Origin: Corynebacterium ulcerans
Lineage (GTDB): Bacteria > Actinomycetota > Actinomycetes > Mycobacteriales > Mycobacteriaceae
DNA: 64,000 nt
Direction of reading: 5' to 3'
NCBI RefSeq assembly: GCF_900187135.1
Contig: NZ_LT906443.1
Coordinates: 2,170,001 to 2,234,000, forward strand
The notes beneath the pieces are model-generated. The model searched no databases. It saw only the letters and a list, made by a program, of their open reading frames with translations, and had not been told where the DNA came from. This document shows positions 17,569-26,162 of this stretch, one piece after another; within the stretch, counting starts at the first letter, position 1; each line of letters begins with the position of its first letter. The position numbers and the translations under genes are program-made.

Positions 17569-19212
17569 ATGACTACCTCTTATCTGGCAGCGGAATCGTC
17601 TGCAGGAAACCCAGTCCTTAACATTATCGTCTTCGTCGCTTTCATCGTGATTACGATGGCCGTTGTTTTGCGTGCAGGTAAATCCACCAAAGAAGCCTCC
17701 GACTTCTACACCGGTGGCGGAACCTTCTCTGGAAAACAGAATGGTTTGGCTATCGCAGGCGATTACCTTTCGGCTGCCTCCTTCCTAGGCATCGTTGGAG
17801 CCATCGCCCTCAGCGGTTATGACGGATTCCTCTATTCCATTGGCTTCTTCGTCGCATGGCTTGTTGCTTTGCTCCTCGTCGCAGAGCCACTGCGTAACGT
17901 CGGGCGCTTCACCATGGCCGATGTTCTGTCTTTCCGCCTTAAGCAGAAGCCAGTCCGTGTGGCTGCGGCCTTTGGTACTTTGTTTGTTTCGCTGTTCTAT
18001 CTGATCGCTCAGATGGCGGGTGCCGGTGCGCTGGTCTCCGTGCTTCTTGATCTGCACAGTAGGGCAGCTCAGTCGATCGTCGTTGCTGTTGTGGGCGTTA
18101 TCATGATCGTCTATGTTCTGATCGGCGGTATGAAGGGCACAACCTATGTTCAGATGATCAAGGCAGTGCTTCTCGTTGGTGGCGTGACCATCATGACAGT
18201 TCTGGTTTTTGTGATGGTAAAAGGCGGTCTCTCAACCCTTCTTGATCAGGCTGTTTCCACGCATGGAGCTTCCGAGTACTTGGCAAAGAAGGGCTACGAT
18301 GCCTCCCAGATTTTGGAGCCAGGCCTAAAGTATGGCGCTACGGCAACGTCTAAGCTTGATTTCCTCTCACTAGGTATTGCACTGGTGCTGGGAACAGCTG
18401 GTCTGCCACACGTCCTGATGCGCTTCTACACAGTGCCTACCGCAACGGAAGCACGTCGTTCAGTCACCTGGGCAATCGTCTTGATTGGTGCTTTCTACCT
18501 GATGACCCTGGTTCTCGGATTCGGCGCTGCCGCTCTCGTTGGCCCAGACCGCATCATGTCTGCACCGGGTACTGCTAATGCTGCAGCTCCACTCCTTGCT
18601 CTGGAACTTGCCGGTCCTGTCTTCATGGCTCTGATCTCTGCCGTCGCCTTTGCTACGGTTCTCGCTGTGGTGGCTGGCCTCGCTATTACCGCTTCTGCAT
18701 CAGTGGCTCATGATATCTACGACGCAGTGCTCCGTGATGGACAATCTACCGAGGAAGAGCAGGTGCGTGTCTCCCGGATCACCGTTATTGTGATCGGTGT
18801 CGCGGCTATCGCCCTGGGTATCCTGGCAATGCAGCAAAACGTGGCCTTCCTGGTCTCCCTTGCCTTTGCTATCGCTGCTTCTGCAAACCTGCCGACGATT
18901 CTGTACTCGCTGTACTGGAAGAAGTTCAACACCACAGGTGCTGTTGCCTCGATCTACACCGGACTCGGTGCGGCACTGCTGCTGATTATCTTCTCCCCAG
19001 CAGTATCGGGGTCGCCTACATCGATGATCCCAAGCGTCGACTTTGCTTGGTTCCCGCTGACCAGCCCCGGCATCGTCTCCATCCCGCTGGCCTTCCTGGC
19101 CGGTTACATCGGAACCTTGGTGGGCAAGCCCGATAACTTTGATGACCTGCAGGCTGAGATGGAAGTTCGTTCCCTCACCGGTGTTGGCGTCGAAGCTCCA
19201 GTGGATCACTAG
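17569..19212 (+). CDS. mctC: Monocarboxylate (acetate/pyruvate/propionate) symporter MctC
   Basis: A 547-residue sodium:solute-symporter family protein with about 13 hydrophobic helices. Typical family blocks are FYTGGGTFSGKQNGLAIAGD, AASFLG, GYDGFLYSIGFFVAW, GTAGLPHVLMRFYTVP and FATVLAVVAGLA. The closest named relatives are ActP and C. glutamicum MctC, which import pyruvate, acetate and propionate. It directly follows mctB. Uptake of acetate beside citrate synthase in the same regulatory style fits growth on organic acids. Confidence 0.9.
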   Translation: MTTSYLAAESSAGNPVLNIIVFVAFIVITMAVVLRAGKSTKEASDFYTGGGTFSGKQNGLAIAGDYLSAASFLGIVGAIALSGYDGFLYSIGFFVAWLVALLLVAEPLRNVGRFTMADVLSFRLKQKPVRVAAAFGTLFVSLFYLIAQMAGAGALVSVLLDLHSRAAQSIVVAVVGVIMIVYVLIGGMKGTTYVQMIKAVLLVGGVTIMTVLVFVMVKGGLSTLLDQAVSTHGASEYLAKKGYDASQILEPGLKYGATATSKLDFLSLGIALVLGTAGLPHVLMRFYTVPTATEARRSVTWAIVLIGAFYLMTLVLGFGAAALVGPDRIMSAPGTANAAAPLLALELAGPVFMALISAVAFATVLAVVAGLAITASASVAHDIYDAVLRDGQSTEEEQVRVSRITVIVIGVAAIALGILAMQQNVAFLVSLAFAIAASANLPTILYSLYWKKFNTTGAVASIYTGLGAALLLIIFSPAVSGSPTSMIPSVDFAWFPLTSPGIVSIPLAFLAGYIGTLVGKPDNFDDLQAEMEVRSLTGVGVEAPVDH

Positions 19213-19359
19213 TCCCGAACCTAGTCGCATCCCCGTAACCTAACGGATTTCCGTTCACAGACCTCCGCGGTGAGTCATCACCGGAGCTTGCCGCGGTGTT
19301 CGGGGTATCTGGTGGTGTCCGGCGTTGAGCGATCAGCGTCGGACACTATTATTGTCCGC

Positions 19360-20178
19360 ATGGATAGTGGTTCGGGTGCGACAGAATATTGCGCGCCGTA
19401 TCTACCGCGGTGGAAGTGTGTGCCACTGGTTGTTTCCGCGGCCGCTCTTATGGCCCTTCCCTTTGTATCGGGGGAGGGGCCTTCTGGTGATTCTGCCCTT
19501 GCCACTCTAGGGCAACCTAAGGCCTCGGCAGCAGATATTCCCAGCGCCCCACTCGTGTTTGATACCGCAGAGCCATTGCAATCGCCTGGTGTGGATTGGC
19601 TGCGCGACCAAGTTACATATGTGAATATACGCACGGGAGAGCACCGTGGTACCGCAGCAGAACGAACTGCACGGCCAGCTCTGAGTCTGAGCAAGCTGTA
19701 TATCGCGGACTACGTTTTTGAGCATGGAACTCGTAAAGAACAAGCAAAAGCCGTTCGGATGATCCAAAAATCGGACGACGATATAGCAGACGAGCTTTTC
19801 GACGCCTACCCGGATTGCATAGACGCGACAGCCAGGAAATATAACTTAGAGGCTACAAAAACTGTTGGCCGCTGGGGCTATTCGTATACGTCAACGTATG
19901 ATGTGGTTCATTTTATTGTGCAGCTGCTGCGGGAAAATCCCGAGTCTAAGGTTCTTACCGCCATGCGCTCGGTTGCGAGTAAAGCAAGCGATGGCACTGT
20001 ACAAGATTTTGGTACGTACACGCTGCCTGGGGTGGAGGGAACCAAACTTGGCTGGTCAAATGATGGAGTTCTACACTCGTCGGTGTCTTTTGGATCCGAT
20101 TTCGTTGTGGCTGCAGCTGTGGTGGGAACGCAAAAAGACTTGACTGATCTAGTTCAGCATCAGATCTTGAGGAAATAA
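19360..20178 (+). CDS. Exported SxxK serine-hydrolase-like protein
   Basis: The protein has 272 residues from the ATG at 19360, with a hydrophobic stretch (VPLVVSAAALMALPFV, about residues 20-36) that makes it membrane-anchored or secreted. The exported domain contains SLSK (in ALSLSKLYIADYVF), matching the SxxK of beta-lactamase/DD-peptidase folds, and later KLGWSNDG at the place of the KTG-strand. A clear SxN motif is not obvious. It resembles corynebacterial and mycobacterial secreted proteins with degenerate beta-lactamase folds, so activity is doubtful. A GTG at 19270 would add 30 residues but lies in a small hairpin. The start is uncertain. Confidence 0.65.
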   Translation: MDSGSGATEYCAPYLPRWKCVPLVVSAAALMALPFVSGEGPSGDSALATLGQPKASAADIPSAPLVFDTAEPLQSPGVDWLRDQVTYVNIRTGEHRGTAAERTARPALSLSKLYIADYVFEHGTRKEQAKAVRMIQKSDDDIADELFDAYPDCIDATARKYNLEATKTVGRWGYSYTSTYDVVHFIVQLLRENPESKVLTAMRSVASKASDGTVQDFGTYTLPGVEGTKLGWSNDGVLHSSVSFGSDFVVAAAVVGTQKDLTDLVQHQILRK

Positions 20179-20180
20179 CT

Positions 20181-20213
20181 AAGCGGCGACCTTTGTATAC
20201 TAGGCCGCCGCTT
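20181..20213. terminator. Terminator between converging genes
   Basis: AAGCGGCG (20181-20188) pairs with CGCCGCTT (20206-20213) with a 17-base loop, lying between the stop codons of the SxxK protein and the DUF1906 protein. Confidence 0.65.
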
Positions 20214-20223
20214 TATGTTTGCG

Positions 20224-21132
20224 CTAGCGCAGGTTAATCATCTTGAGCAAGTCAAGTGCAGCGTTAATCTGTGCCTGCTGTGGTGCAGGAATATTGACAG
20301 GAAGCTGGGACGAGAGCTGCTGGAGATCAGGGAGACCCGGAATTACAGGAGCAGGGTTTCCGGGAATAAACGGTGGTGCTGTCGGAGCTGCGCCGGGGAG
20401 CCATTGGCCCCAATCCGAGGCATACACGTTGTTGATATCCACGCCGATGCCGGAGATTTTGCTTGCGTATCCAGCTTTCTGGTGGATCGTGGTGCGTGGG
20501 TGGATTCGGCCGTTGGAACCCCAATCATGTTGCCAGAAGAAAGAACCAAGACGATCAGCAATAGCCCAGTCGATCACGTTGTAGTTGCCGTAGATGCCAA
20601 GACTATAACCAGCGGCATTGAGTGCCGAGCCAAAAGCCTGCAAATATGGGCGGATCTGGTGGTCGTATTGGGCGCGCGTTGGATTGTCATCAATGGCCAC
20701 GTAGATCGGGCGACCTTTAGGACCGCCTGCAGCGATGTGGAGGGCAATGGCTTGTGGCGCATGGACTACCGCACCGGCGGCACCCTGCTTCCAGTCTGCG
20801 GTAGCATCCTTGCCAAACTGGTAAACAGACGCAGTGGCGAGTCCTAGAGCAGCATTTGTTGTGGTCTCTGCGAGCGTGACTGGTTTGCCTAGCATCCAAC
20901 CTTCAGTGCCAGGGCGGCGTTGGGAAACATATCGGACGGCTCCAATGTGGCCTGCTGCTTTGACATCGTGTGCTCGGGGAACCCCGGCGGCAAAATCGAT
21001 GACAGTTCCCAGGATCGGTCCAGGTGCGGCAGATGCAGCAGGCGTCACTGCCAGTGCGGCAGCACCACCGACAAAGGCGGCAGATGCCTTGAGGAATCCA
21101 CGCCGGGACATCGGAGTATCAAAGTTGGGCAT
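20224..21132 (-). CDS. Tat-exported DUF1906 (Rv2525c-like) glycoside-hydrolase-fold protein
   Basis: The N-terminus has a twin-arginine signal (SRRGFLKA, hydrophobic run, cleavage near ASAAPG). The mature part (residues about 40-230) is a DUF1906 TIM-barrel domain: GTVIDFAAGVP, IGAVRYVSQRRPGTEGW, GRPIYVAIDDNP, SLGIYGNYNVI, FFWQHDWG and GVDINNVYAS. M. tuberculosis Rv2525c is the best-known Tat-exported relative. The family resembles peptidoglycan-active GH25 barrels, but activity is unproven. A Pro-rich linker and short helical C-terminus follow. No partner gene is obvious. 302 residues. Confidence 0.85.
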   Translation of the reverse strand: MPNFDTPMSRRGFLKASAAFVGGAAALAVTPAASAAPGPILGTVIDFAAGVPRAHDVKAAGHIGAVRYVSQRRPGTEGWMLGKPVTLAETTTNAALGLATASVYQFGKDATADWKQGAAGAVVHAPQAIALHIAAGGPKGRPIYVAIDDNPTRAQYDHQIRPYLQAFGSALNAAGYSLGIYGNYNVIDWAIADRLGSFFWQHDWGSNGRIHPRTTIHQKAGYASKISGIGVDINNVYASDWGQWLPGAAPTAPPFIPGNPAPVIPGLPDLQQLSSQLPVNIPAPQQAQINAALDLLKMINLR

Positions 21133-21373
21133 GCTTAATGACTTTCCTGTCTTTCAAACAGCGTAAAAGTGCTGGGTTGATCAGAGATATGCAGGTGGCA
21201 GCAAAACTCAGATACATGACACAAATGAGGTTTTTGGGTGTGTTTAAACCTCATGAGGTGAATTTTGATGCTACAGGCAATAGTTTTAACTACAGTAACA
21301 CCTCTGGTCGTAAAGAACGAGGGGGAGAACACATCAAAATTCTGTTCCCTATCATCTACGGAAGCAGCCTTGT

Positions 21374-22648
21374 CTAGGAGTGCGAGGCGTCCTGAGTCTG
21401 CTGCAGTGACTCCGTATAAGCTTTCGCTGGTTTGAGATGACTAGCGAGCAAGGGGAAGAGAAGAACAGTGATAGACCCTGCAGCTACCATGATGGACGCA
21501 TTCTCATGGCTCAATATGTGGGAAGCTGTGGCGACTTCTGTAACTGCCACGATGATCGGTAGGGCAGTTGCTGCAAACAGGCTCAGCTGTAATTTTTCTT
21601 TCCAATCTTTAAGCCCCGAACCGGTATTAAAGAACATCTCTCGTAAGAAGACTGGGAGGCCACGCGTGATGTAAATCAGCGGGATAAGAATGATGAGGAA
21701 CCAGGGTTTTTCTGCTACCGCTGCGGGGTCAATGGCCATGCCCGAGCAAATGAAGAATACTGGTATGAGCAGGCTATAACCGACAATATCTAGACGTTGT
21801 TCCAGCGCTACCCGGTACTTTTGCGGAACCATTTGTCGCAGGATAAAACCTGCAGCGAAAGCTCCAAGGACCACATCTAATTCAAAGACTGCTGCGACAG
21901 CCATCAAAATGGCGAGCATTAACAAGATGAGTCGCAGGACTGTCTGGTTTGTTGACCCAGCTCCATCGACCATCGCACGTCCCATCCAGGGGAGGAACAA
22001 TTTCACGGTCTTGGGGACAATGGCCACCACAATAGCGATGAGGAAGAACGCGAACAGGACAGCAGCTGTCGTCCATGTTGAGCGAGCCGACAGCAATAAA
22101 GCCATGGCCAAAATAGGGGCGATCTCTCCGATTGCGCCATGAATCATGAGAGATGATCCCACGGAGGTATTGAGTAGGTTTTGTTGCTTCATAATCGGCA
22201 GCAACGTTCCAATTGCCGTGGATGTAACAGCGATAGCAAGCACGATCGCTGTGGAGGAGTTATCAAAGCCCAAGATGGCAAAAGCTCCGAGGAAGCTCAA
22301 CACCGCACATATGATCCATGTGGAAAGGCCGGAACGTCCTTCTTTTCCGCGGAGAGTTTCCGGATCAATCTCATAGCCAGCAAGAAGAAAAAGCATGCCT
22401 AGGCCGATTTCTTTGATTAATCCAACGCCTCCGGCTTCCGACGCCAGGCCCAGCACGTGGGGGCCGATGAGACATCCGAAAGCAATGAGCAATACGACAG
22501 CGGGGATACGTTTTCCCGTGGCGTAAGAAAGTAGAGGGGCTACGAGCGCGGCCGTCATGATCCACGCAAAGGACACAAGGGCATCGGTCTGGCTTGCCTC
22601 GGCCGCCAGAGTAATCTCCGCAGAAAAAGCGGAAGAAGCATACAACAT
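21374..22648 (-). CDS. CPA2-family cation:proton antiporter
   Basis: A 424-residue integral membrane protein with about 12-13 helices of the Na+/H+ exchanger (KefB/GerN) type. Motifs include ALVAPLLSYATGKRIPAVVLLIAFG near residue 40, GLGMLFLLAGYEIDPETLRG near 85 and FDNSSTAIVLAIAVTSTAIGTLLP near 125. There is no C-terminal RCK/TrkA domain, so it is the short ungated form. It would exchange Na+ or K+ for protons at the cytoplasmic membrane. 240 bases (21133-21373) downstream show no gene. Confidence 0.85.
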   Translation of the reverse strand: MLYASSAFSAEITLAAEASQTDALVSFAWIMTAALVAPLLSYATGKRIPAVVLLIAFGCLIGPHVLGLASEAGGVGLIKEIGLGMLFLLAGYEIDPETLRGKEGRSGLSTWIICAVLSFLGAFAILGFDNSSTAIVLAIAVTSTAIGTLLPIMKQQNLLNTSVGSSLMIHGAIGEIAPILAMALLLSARSTWTTAAVLFAFFLIAIVVAIVPKTVKLFLPWMGRAMVDGAGSTNQTVLRLILLMLAILMAVAAVFELDVVLGAFAAGFILRQMVPQKYRVALEQRLDIVGYSLLIPVFFICSGMAIDPAAVAEKPWFLIILIPLIYITRGLPVFLREMFFNTGSGLKDWKEKLQLSLFAATALPIIVAVTEVATASHILSHENASIMVAAGSITVLLFPLLASHLKPAKAYTESLQQTQDASHS

Positions 22649-22735
22649 GGAATAAATGGTAGAGCCACCTTGCTCAAAAACCTTATTGGCAGGGCAAGGT
22701 GGCTCGATACCGGGCTACTATCTCAAGTAACAATG

Positions 22736-23317
22736 TTACTGCGGAAGGTTATCTACAGCATAACGTGCCTGCTCAGGGGTGAATTTTTCTCCGTATTCAG
22801 AGATTAACTGGTCATAAATTGCATCAGAAGACATTGCCATAGTGTCTTGGTATTTCTTTGCTGTTTCCAATGCGTTTTTGTTCCAGTCGGCTTTGATCGT
22901 ATCAATCGCATATTGTGCAGCTTCGGGACTGAACTTCTCCCCGTACTCGGATGTTAGCTGGTTGTAAATACCAGCCTTAGACATGTGCATGACCTTTGAA
23001 TACTGTTCGGCGCTGCGCAATGCATTTTTGAACTCACGCGGAACATCGGGGGTAGCATCAGCAGTGGTTTTCTGAGGCGTAGTAGCAACGTCGTTGTGCT
23101 GTGGTGTTGCAACAGTGCTATTTATAGCTTGCTGTTGGGTGGTTGGGGATTCCGCAGACGTGTTGGTGTCACCGCCACTGCCCAGGGGAGACACAATCCC
23201 AAGGACGAGGAGACCGCCGCCAACGATGGCGCCCCACTTAAGGCACCCACCTTTCTTTTTGGCAGGAGGTTGTTGAGCGTATGAGTTATCGGTTGGCTGA
23301 GGGATAGGTGCAGACAT
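22736..23317 (-). CDS. Ltp-family host cell-surface protein with two Ltp repeats
   Basis: A 193-residue protein with a Pro/Lys-rich cytosolic N-terminus (PPAKKKGG), one membrane segment (about residues 27-47), a Thr/Ser/Gln-rich spacer and two tandem copies of a ~45-residue helical repeat ending in YGEKFSPEAAQYAID and YGEKFTPEQARYAVD. These repeats define the Ltp family (PF07553), named after the superinfection-exclusion lipoprotein of phage TP-J34. Here a transmembrane anchor replaces the lipobox. The ATG at 23317 has AAAGGAG upstream. The role may be surface-related or phage exclusion (inference from the family). The 300 bases upstream show no gene. Confidence 0.82.
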   Translation of the reverse strand: MSAPIPQPTDNSYAQQPPAKKKGGCLKWGAIVGGGLLVLGIVSPLGSGGDTNTSAESPTTQQQAINSTVATPQHNDVATTPQKTTADATPDVPREFKNALRSAEQYSKVMHMSKAGIYNQLTSEYGEKFSPEAAQYAIDTIKADWNKNALETAKKYQDTMAMSSDAIYDQLISEYGEKFTPEQARYAVDNLPQ

Positions 23318-23622
23318 CGATGCTCCTTTGAACATGGACTATGAGGGAATAGTCAGTGATTGTTATGGGCGACAAACACCGCGAGTGCAGCATCCGCAGA
23401 AAATATAGGTCGCGGTTTCCACGAGAGTCTGGACCGCGGTGCTTGTCTGATATAGAAAATATGAAGCCCCTATGACATTGGATGTGTAGCATGCGATGGA
23501 TTGTTCGAAGAGAGAAGAAATATAGGGTCTATACCAGCGGAAATGCTAAATTTTTAAAATTTTTTAGCTGAAGTGTGTTGGCGTCTTAAATGAATTTTTG
23601 AGGCATATACGTAGAGAAAAGA

Positions 23623-23664
23623 AGATTGGTAGCTGTTCCTGAATCACAGGACAGCTACCAATCT
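23623..23664 (-). terminator. Terminator of the metallophore-like operon
   Basis: A 14-bp stem (AGATTGGTAGCTGT at 23623-23636 with 23651-23664) gives TCTTCTTTTCT on the minus strand, 30 bases after the MATE gene stop. Confidence 0.8.
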
Positions 23665-23694
23665 TTGCTGTATGCGTACCCACAGGTAGCGGGT

Positions 23695-25101
23695 CTACGT
23701 TTCTTCTAAAGCCTGGGTTTTTCGTAGGAAGGTAGTCCATAAAAGGAATGCCGACGTTGCTAGTCCGGCGACTAAGCCCCACCAGATTCCATGGGGGCCG
23801 AGATGAAAACCGTAGGCAAACGCTAGGGCAGCGGGAAGCCCTACAACCCAATAGCCTACGAGGGAAGCTTTAAGGCCTGTTGAGGTGTCATTGATGCCGC
23901 GTAACGCCCCGATTGCTACGTTTTGGCCAGTGTCTACAAATTCCATAAGCGTGCCGATCATGAGCAAAGACACCGCGAGAGCCAGCGCTTCGGGGGTGGC
24001 ATCGCGCATGAAAGGGCGAAGTACAAATTCGGGTGTGAAAAGGAAAAAAATCGCGGATATGGATACGACCCCCATCATGGTGGCTAGCGCTTGCAGGCCG
24101 ATACGTCGGGAGAGGTGGACGTCGTGAAGCCCGAATGCACGGCTGACCAATATTGAGCTGCCGTGGGAAAAACCGATTCCGATTTGGAAAACGATGAACG
24201 TAACTTGGTACACCACATTGTGGGCCGCAAGAGCATCCGCGCCGAAAGACCCCATGATGAGGGCTAAGACCGAAAACATGCCGGCTTCTGCGCCGTAGGT
24301 GGCTGAGACCGGAGCCCCTAAACGCAGCTGAGTGCGTAGCTGCGGTAGGAGCTGGGAGCGGAATGAGGTTGCGTCGCGACGCCAAAAGTCGATGGCATGG
24401 AACGAGTTAATTTCGGGATTTCTGTTGATTAAGACGAAATAAGCGGCTGCAGATGTGCAGTGAACGAGCGTGGTGGATAGGCCGATTCCTACCAATCCAA
24501 GCTCGGGAAACGGACCGTAGCCAAAGGCGAAAGCAAAGTTCAGCAAAGCGTTGACAACGACCATGGCGAGGGTGATCCCCAAGAGAGATTGCGGTTTGCC
24601 TAGTCCTACGCAAAACTGCCGTGACACTTGAAACCAGAGGCACGGAATAAGACCAGGGGCTAGCGCCCACATCATGGGGATAGCGGCGTCAGTAACCGCT
24701 GACGGCTGGCCGAAGAATGGCAGTGCGTAACTAATCAGGACGAGAAGGATTGCACCAATAATCCCGCTCGCTGTTGCTAAGAACAGGCCAGTGCGCGTGA
24801 GATTGCGAATCTCTTGTTGCCGCTCAGTGCTGGGATTATGCTCGTAGCGCGCATGGACTTGCGCAATACGGTTGCCCAGGGGAGTGAGAAGGCCGACCGC
24901 CATCGTGCGAATTTGGTTAAACCAGATCACAGCCAGACCGCCGCCTGCCAGTGCCGCAACGCTGAGATATCCCATCACGATGGTGTCCGTGGTGGATAAC
25001 GCAATGTTGGCTAGCTGGGTCCCAGCTAGGGGGAGGGAAAGCCGTAGAAGTTGCCTCTGTAAAGAGCCGGGATCCTGTGAACCAGAGCTAGCTAGACGCA
25101 C
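23695..25101 (-). CDS. MATE-family efflux transporter
   Basis: A 468-residue protein with 12 hydrophobic helices. MATE hallmarks are LSLPLAGTQLANIALSTTDTIVMG at the N-terminus, LGKPQSLLGITLAMVVVNALLNFAFAFG in the middle and AHNVVYQVTFIVFQIGIGFS in the second half. It exports small organic compounds using a Na+ or H+ gradient. I place the start at GTG 25101, inside the end of the SbnA-like gene (10-bp overlap), because CAAAGGAAAAAAC lies directly before it. It is the last gene of a five-gene coupled operon, so the likely cargo is the operon's product (inference). Confidence 0.87.
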   Translation of the reverse strand: MRLASSGSQDPGSLQRQLLRLSLPLAGTQLANIALSTTDTIVMGYLSVAALAGGGLAVIWFNQIRTMAVGLLTPLGNRIAQVHARYEHNPSTERQQEIRNLTRTGLFLATASGIIGAILLVLISYALPFFGQPSAVTDAAIPMMWALAPGLIPCLWFQVSRQFCVGLGKPQSLLGITLAMVVVNALLNFAFAFGYGPFPELGLVGIGLSTTLVHCTSAAAYFVLINRNPEINSFHAIDFWRRDATSFRSQLLPQLRTQLRLGAPVSATYGAEAGMFSVLALIMGSFGADALAAHNVVYQVTFIVFQIGIGFSHGSSILVSRAFGLHDVHLSRRIGLQALATMMGVVSISAIFFLFTPEFVLRPFMRDATPEALALAVSLLMIGTLMEFVDTGQNVAIGALRGINDTSTGLKASLVGYWVVGLPAALAFAYGFHLGPHGIWWGLVAGLATSAFLLWTTFLRKTQALEET

Positions 25102-26162
25102 GTTTTTTCCTTTGACCAAGAGACTCGGGTGAGTTTTAGCGGGGCAGGGGATTCTCCCTCACGCAATGCCGTTATATGCTTCCAGATTTGTTCCTCAAGG
25201 TCGGAATCAAGCAGGTTATGAGAGCGCATCCACGAGTCGTTAAAGACAGTATCCAAGTATTTTTCGCCGCCATCGCAGACCATGGTTACTGACGTGGACC
25301 CAGCCGGTAGCGTAGGAAGCAACTCTAATGCGGCAACAACGGCTCCGCCGGCGGAACCCCCGAGGAGCAGGCCGGTGTGCCTTGCTATCGTCCGACAAGC
25401 TGCGAAAGCAGCGATATCAGAAACCTTTGCTCCCATATCGAGGAGATCGTAGCGCACCGCGGTGCCGATAACGGCTCCCTCAGGAGTGCCAGTACCCGAT
25501 TGCCGATAATCATGCGCCGGCCCGCCAAAAGCGATAGACCCTTCAGGTTCTACCCCGATAGTGTGTGGCCGATAGCCCAGCTCATTAAGTCGTTCTGTCA
25601 CCCCGAACAGGCTCCCTCCTGTGCCCACCGCGCTGATCAGATGAGACGGACAGTGCCCGAGCGTTTCTATGATCTCATCTGCGGCGGGGTAGTAGCCCTT
25701 GGAGTTGGCCTCGTTGTCGTGTTGCTTCATAAAAACCCATCCGGGTTGTTGGCCAAGCTCTTCGGCGTAGTCTTCGCGTGCCGAGGTCGCAAGGGCATCA
25801 TCGCCTTCTGCCGCAACATATTCGAGGTGAGTGTCCATTGCACTCATGGCATTGAGTTTGTCTTTACAGGAGTGATTATCCACCACAGCCACAAATTTAT
25901 AGCCGCGCTCAACCGCAAGAATCGCCAGGCCTTGCCCTGTGTTTCCTGAGGTGGACTCGACAATCGTGCCGCCAGCCTGGAGCCTGCCCTCTGCTTCTGC
26001 GGCGTTGATCATGGATTCTGCCATGCGAATTTTTGCGCTTCCGGAGGGATTAAATTGTTCGAGTTTGAGCAAGACTCGGCTTCCAGAAGGCGTAGCGACG
26101 AGCTCGAATAGCGGGGTGTTGCCAATGAGCTGGGAGACGCGGGTAACAACGGTGTTGGTCAT
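25092..26162 (-). CDS. SbnA-like PLP synthase (cysteine-synthase fold; 2,3-diaminopropionate pathway)
   Basis: A 356-residue fold-II PLP enzyme. The PLP lysine lies in FNPSGSAKIRMA (about residue 44), with the substrate loop STSGNTGQGLA (about 70) and the phosphate-binding GTGGS (about 180). It is longer than CysK and carries a ~40-residue C-terminal extension, as SbnA and related synthases do. SbnA joins O-phosphoserine and glutamate to N-(2-amino-2-carboxyethyl)-glutamate. The start overlaps the decarboxylase stop as ATGA. Pairing with an SbnB-like gene in the same operon is the main reason for this call over cysteine or cystathionine synthase. Confidence 0.8.
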   Translation of the reverse strand: MTNTVVTRVSQLIGNTPLFELVATPSGSRVLLKLEQFNPSGSAKIRMAESMINAAEAEGRLQAGGTIVESTSGNTGQGLAILAVERGYKFVAVVDNHSCKDKLNAMSAMDTHLEYVAAEGDDALATSAREDYAEELGQQPGWVFMKQHDNEANSKGYYPAADEIIETLGHCPSHLISAVGTGGSLFGVTERLNELGYRPHTIGVEPEGSIAFGGPAHDYRQSGTGTPEGAVIGTAVRYDLLDMGAKVSDIAAFAACRTIARHTGLLLGGSAGGAVVAALELLPTLPAGSTSVTMVCDGGEKYLDTVFNDSWMRSHNLLDSDLEEQIWKHITALREGESPAPLKLTRVSWSKEKTCV

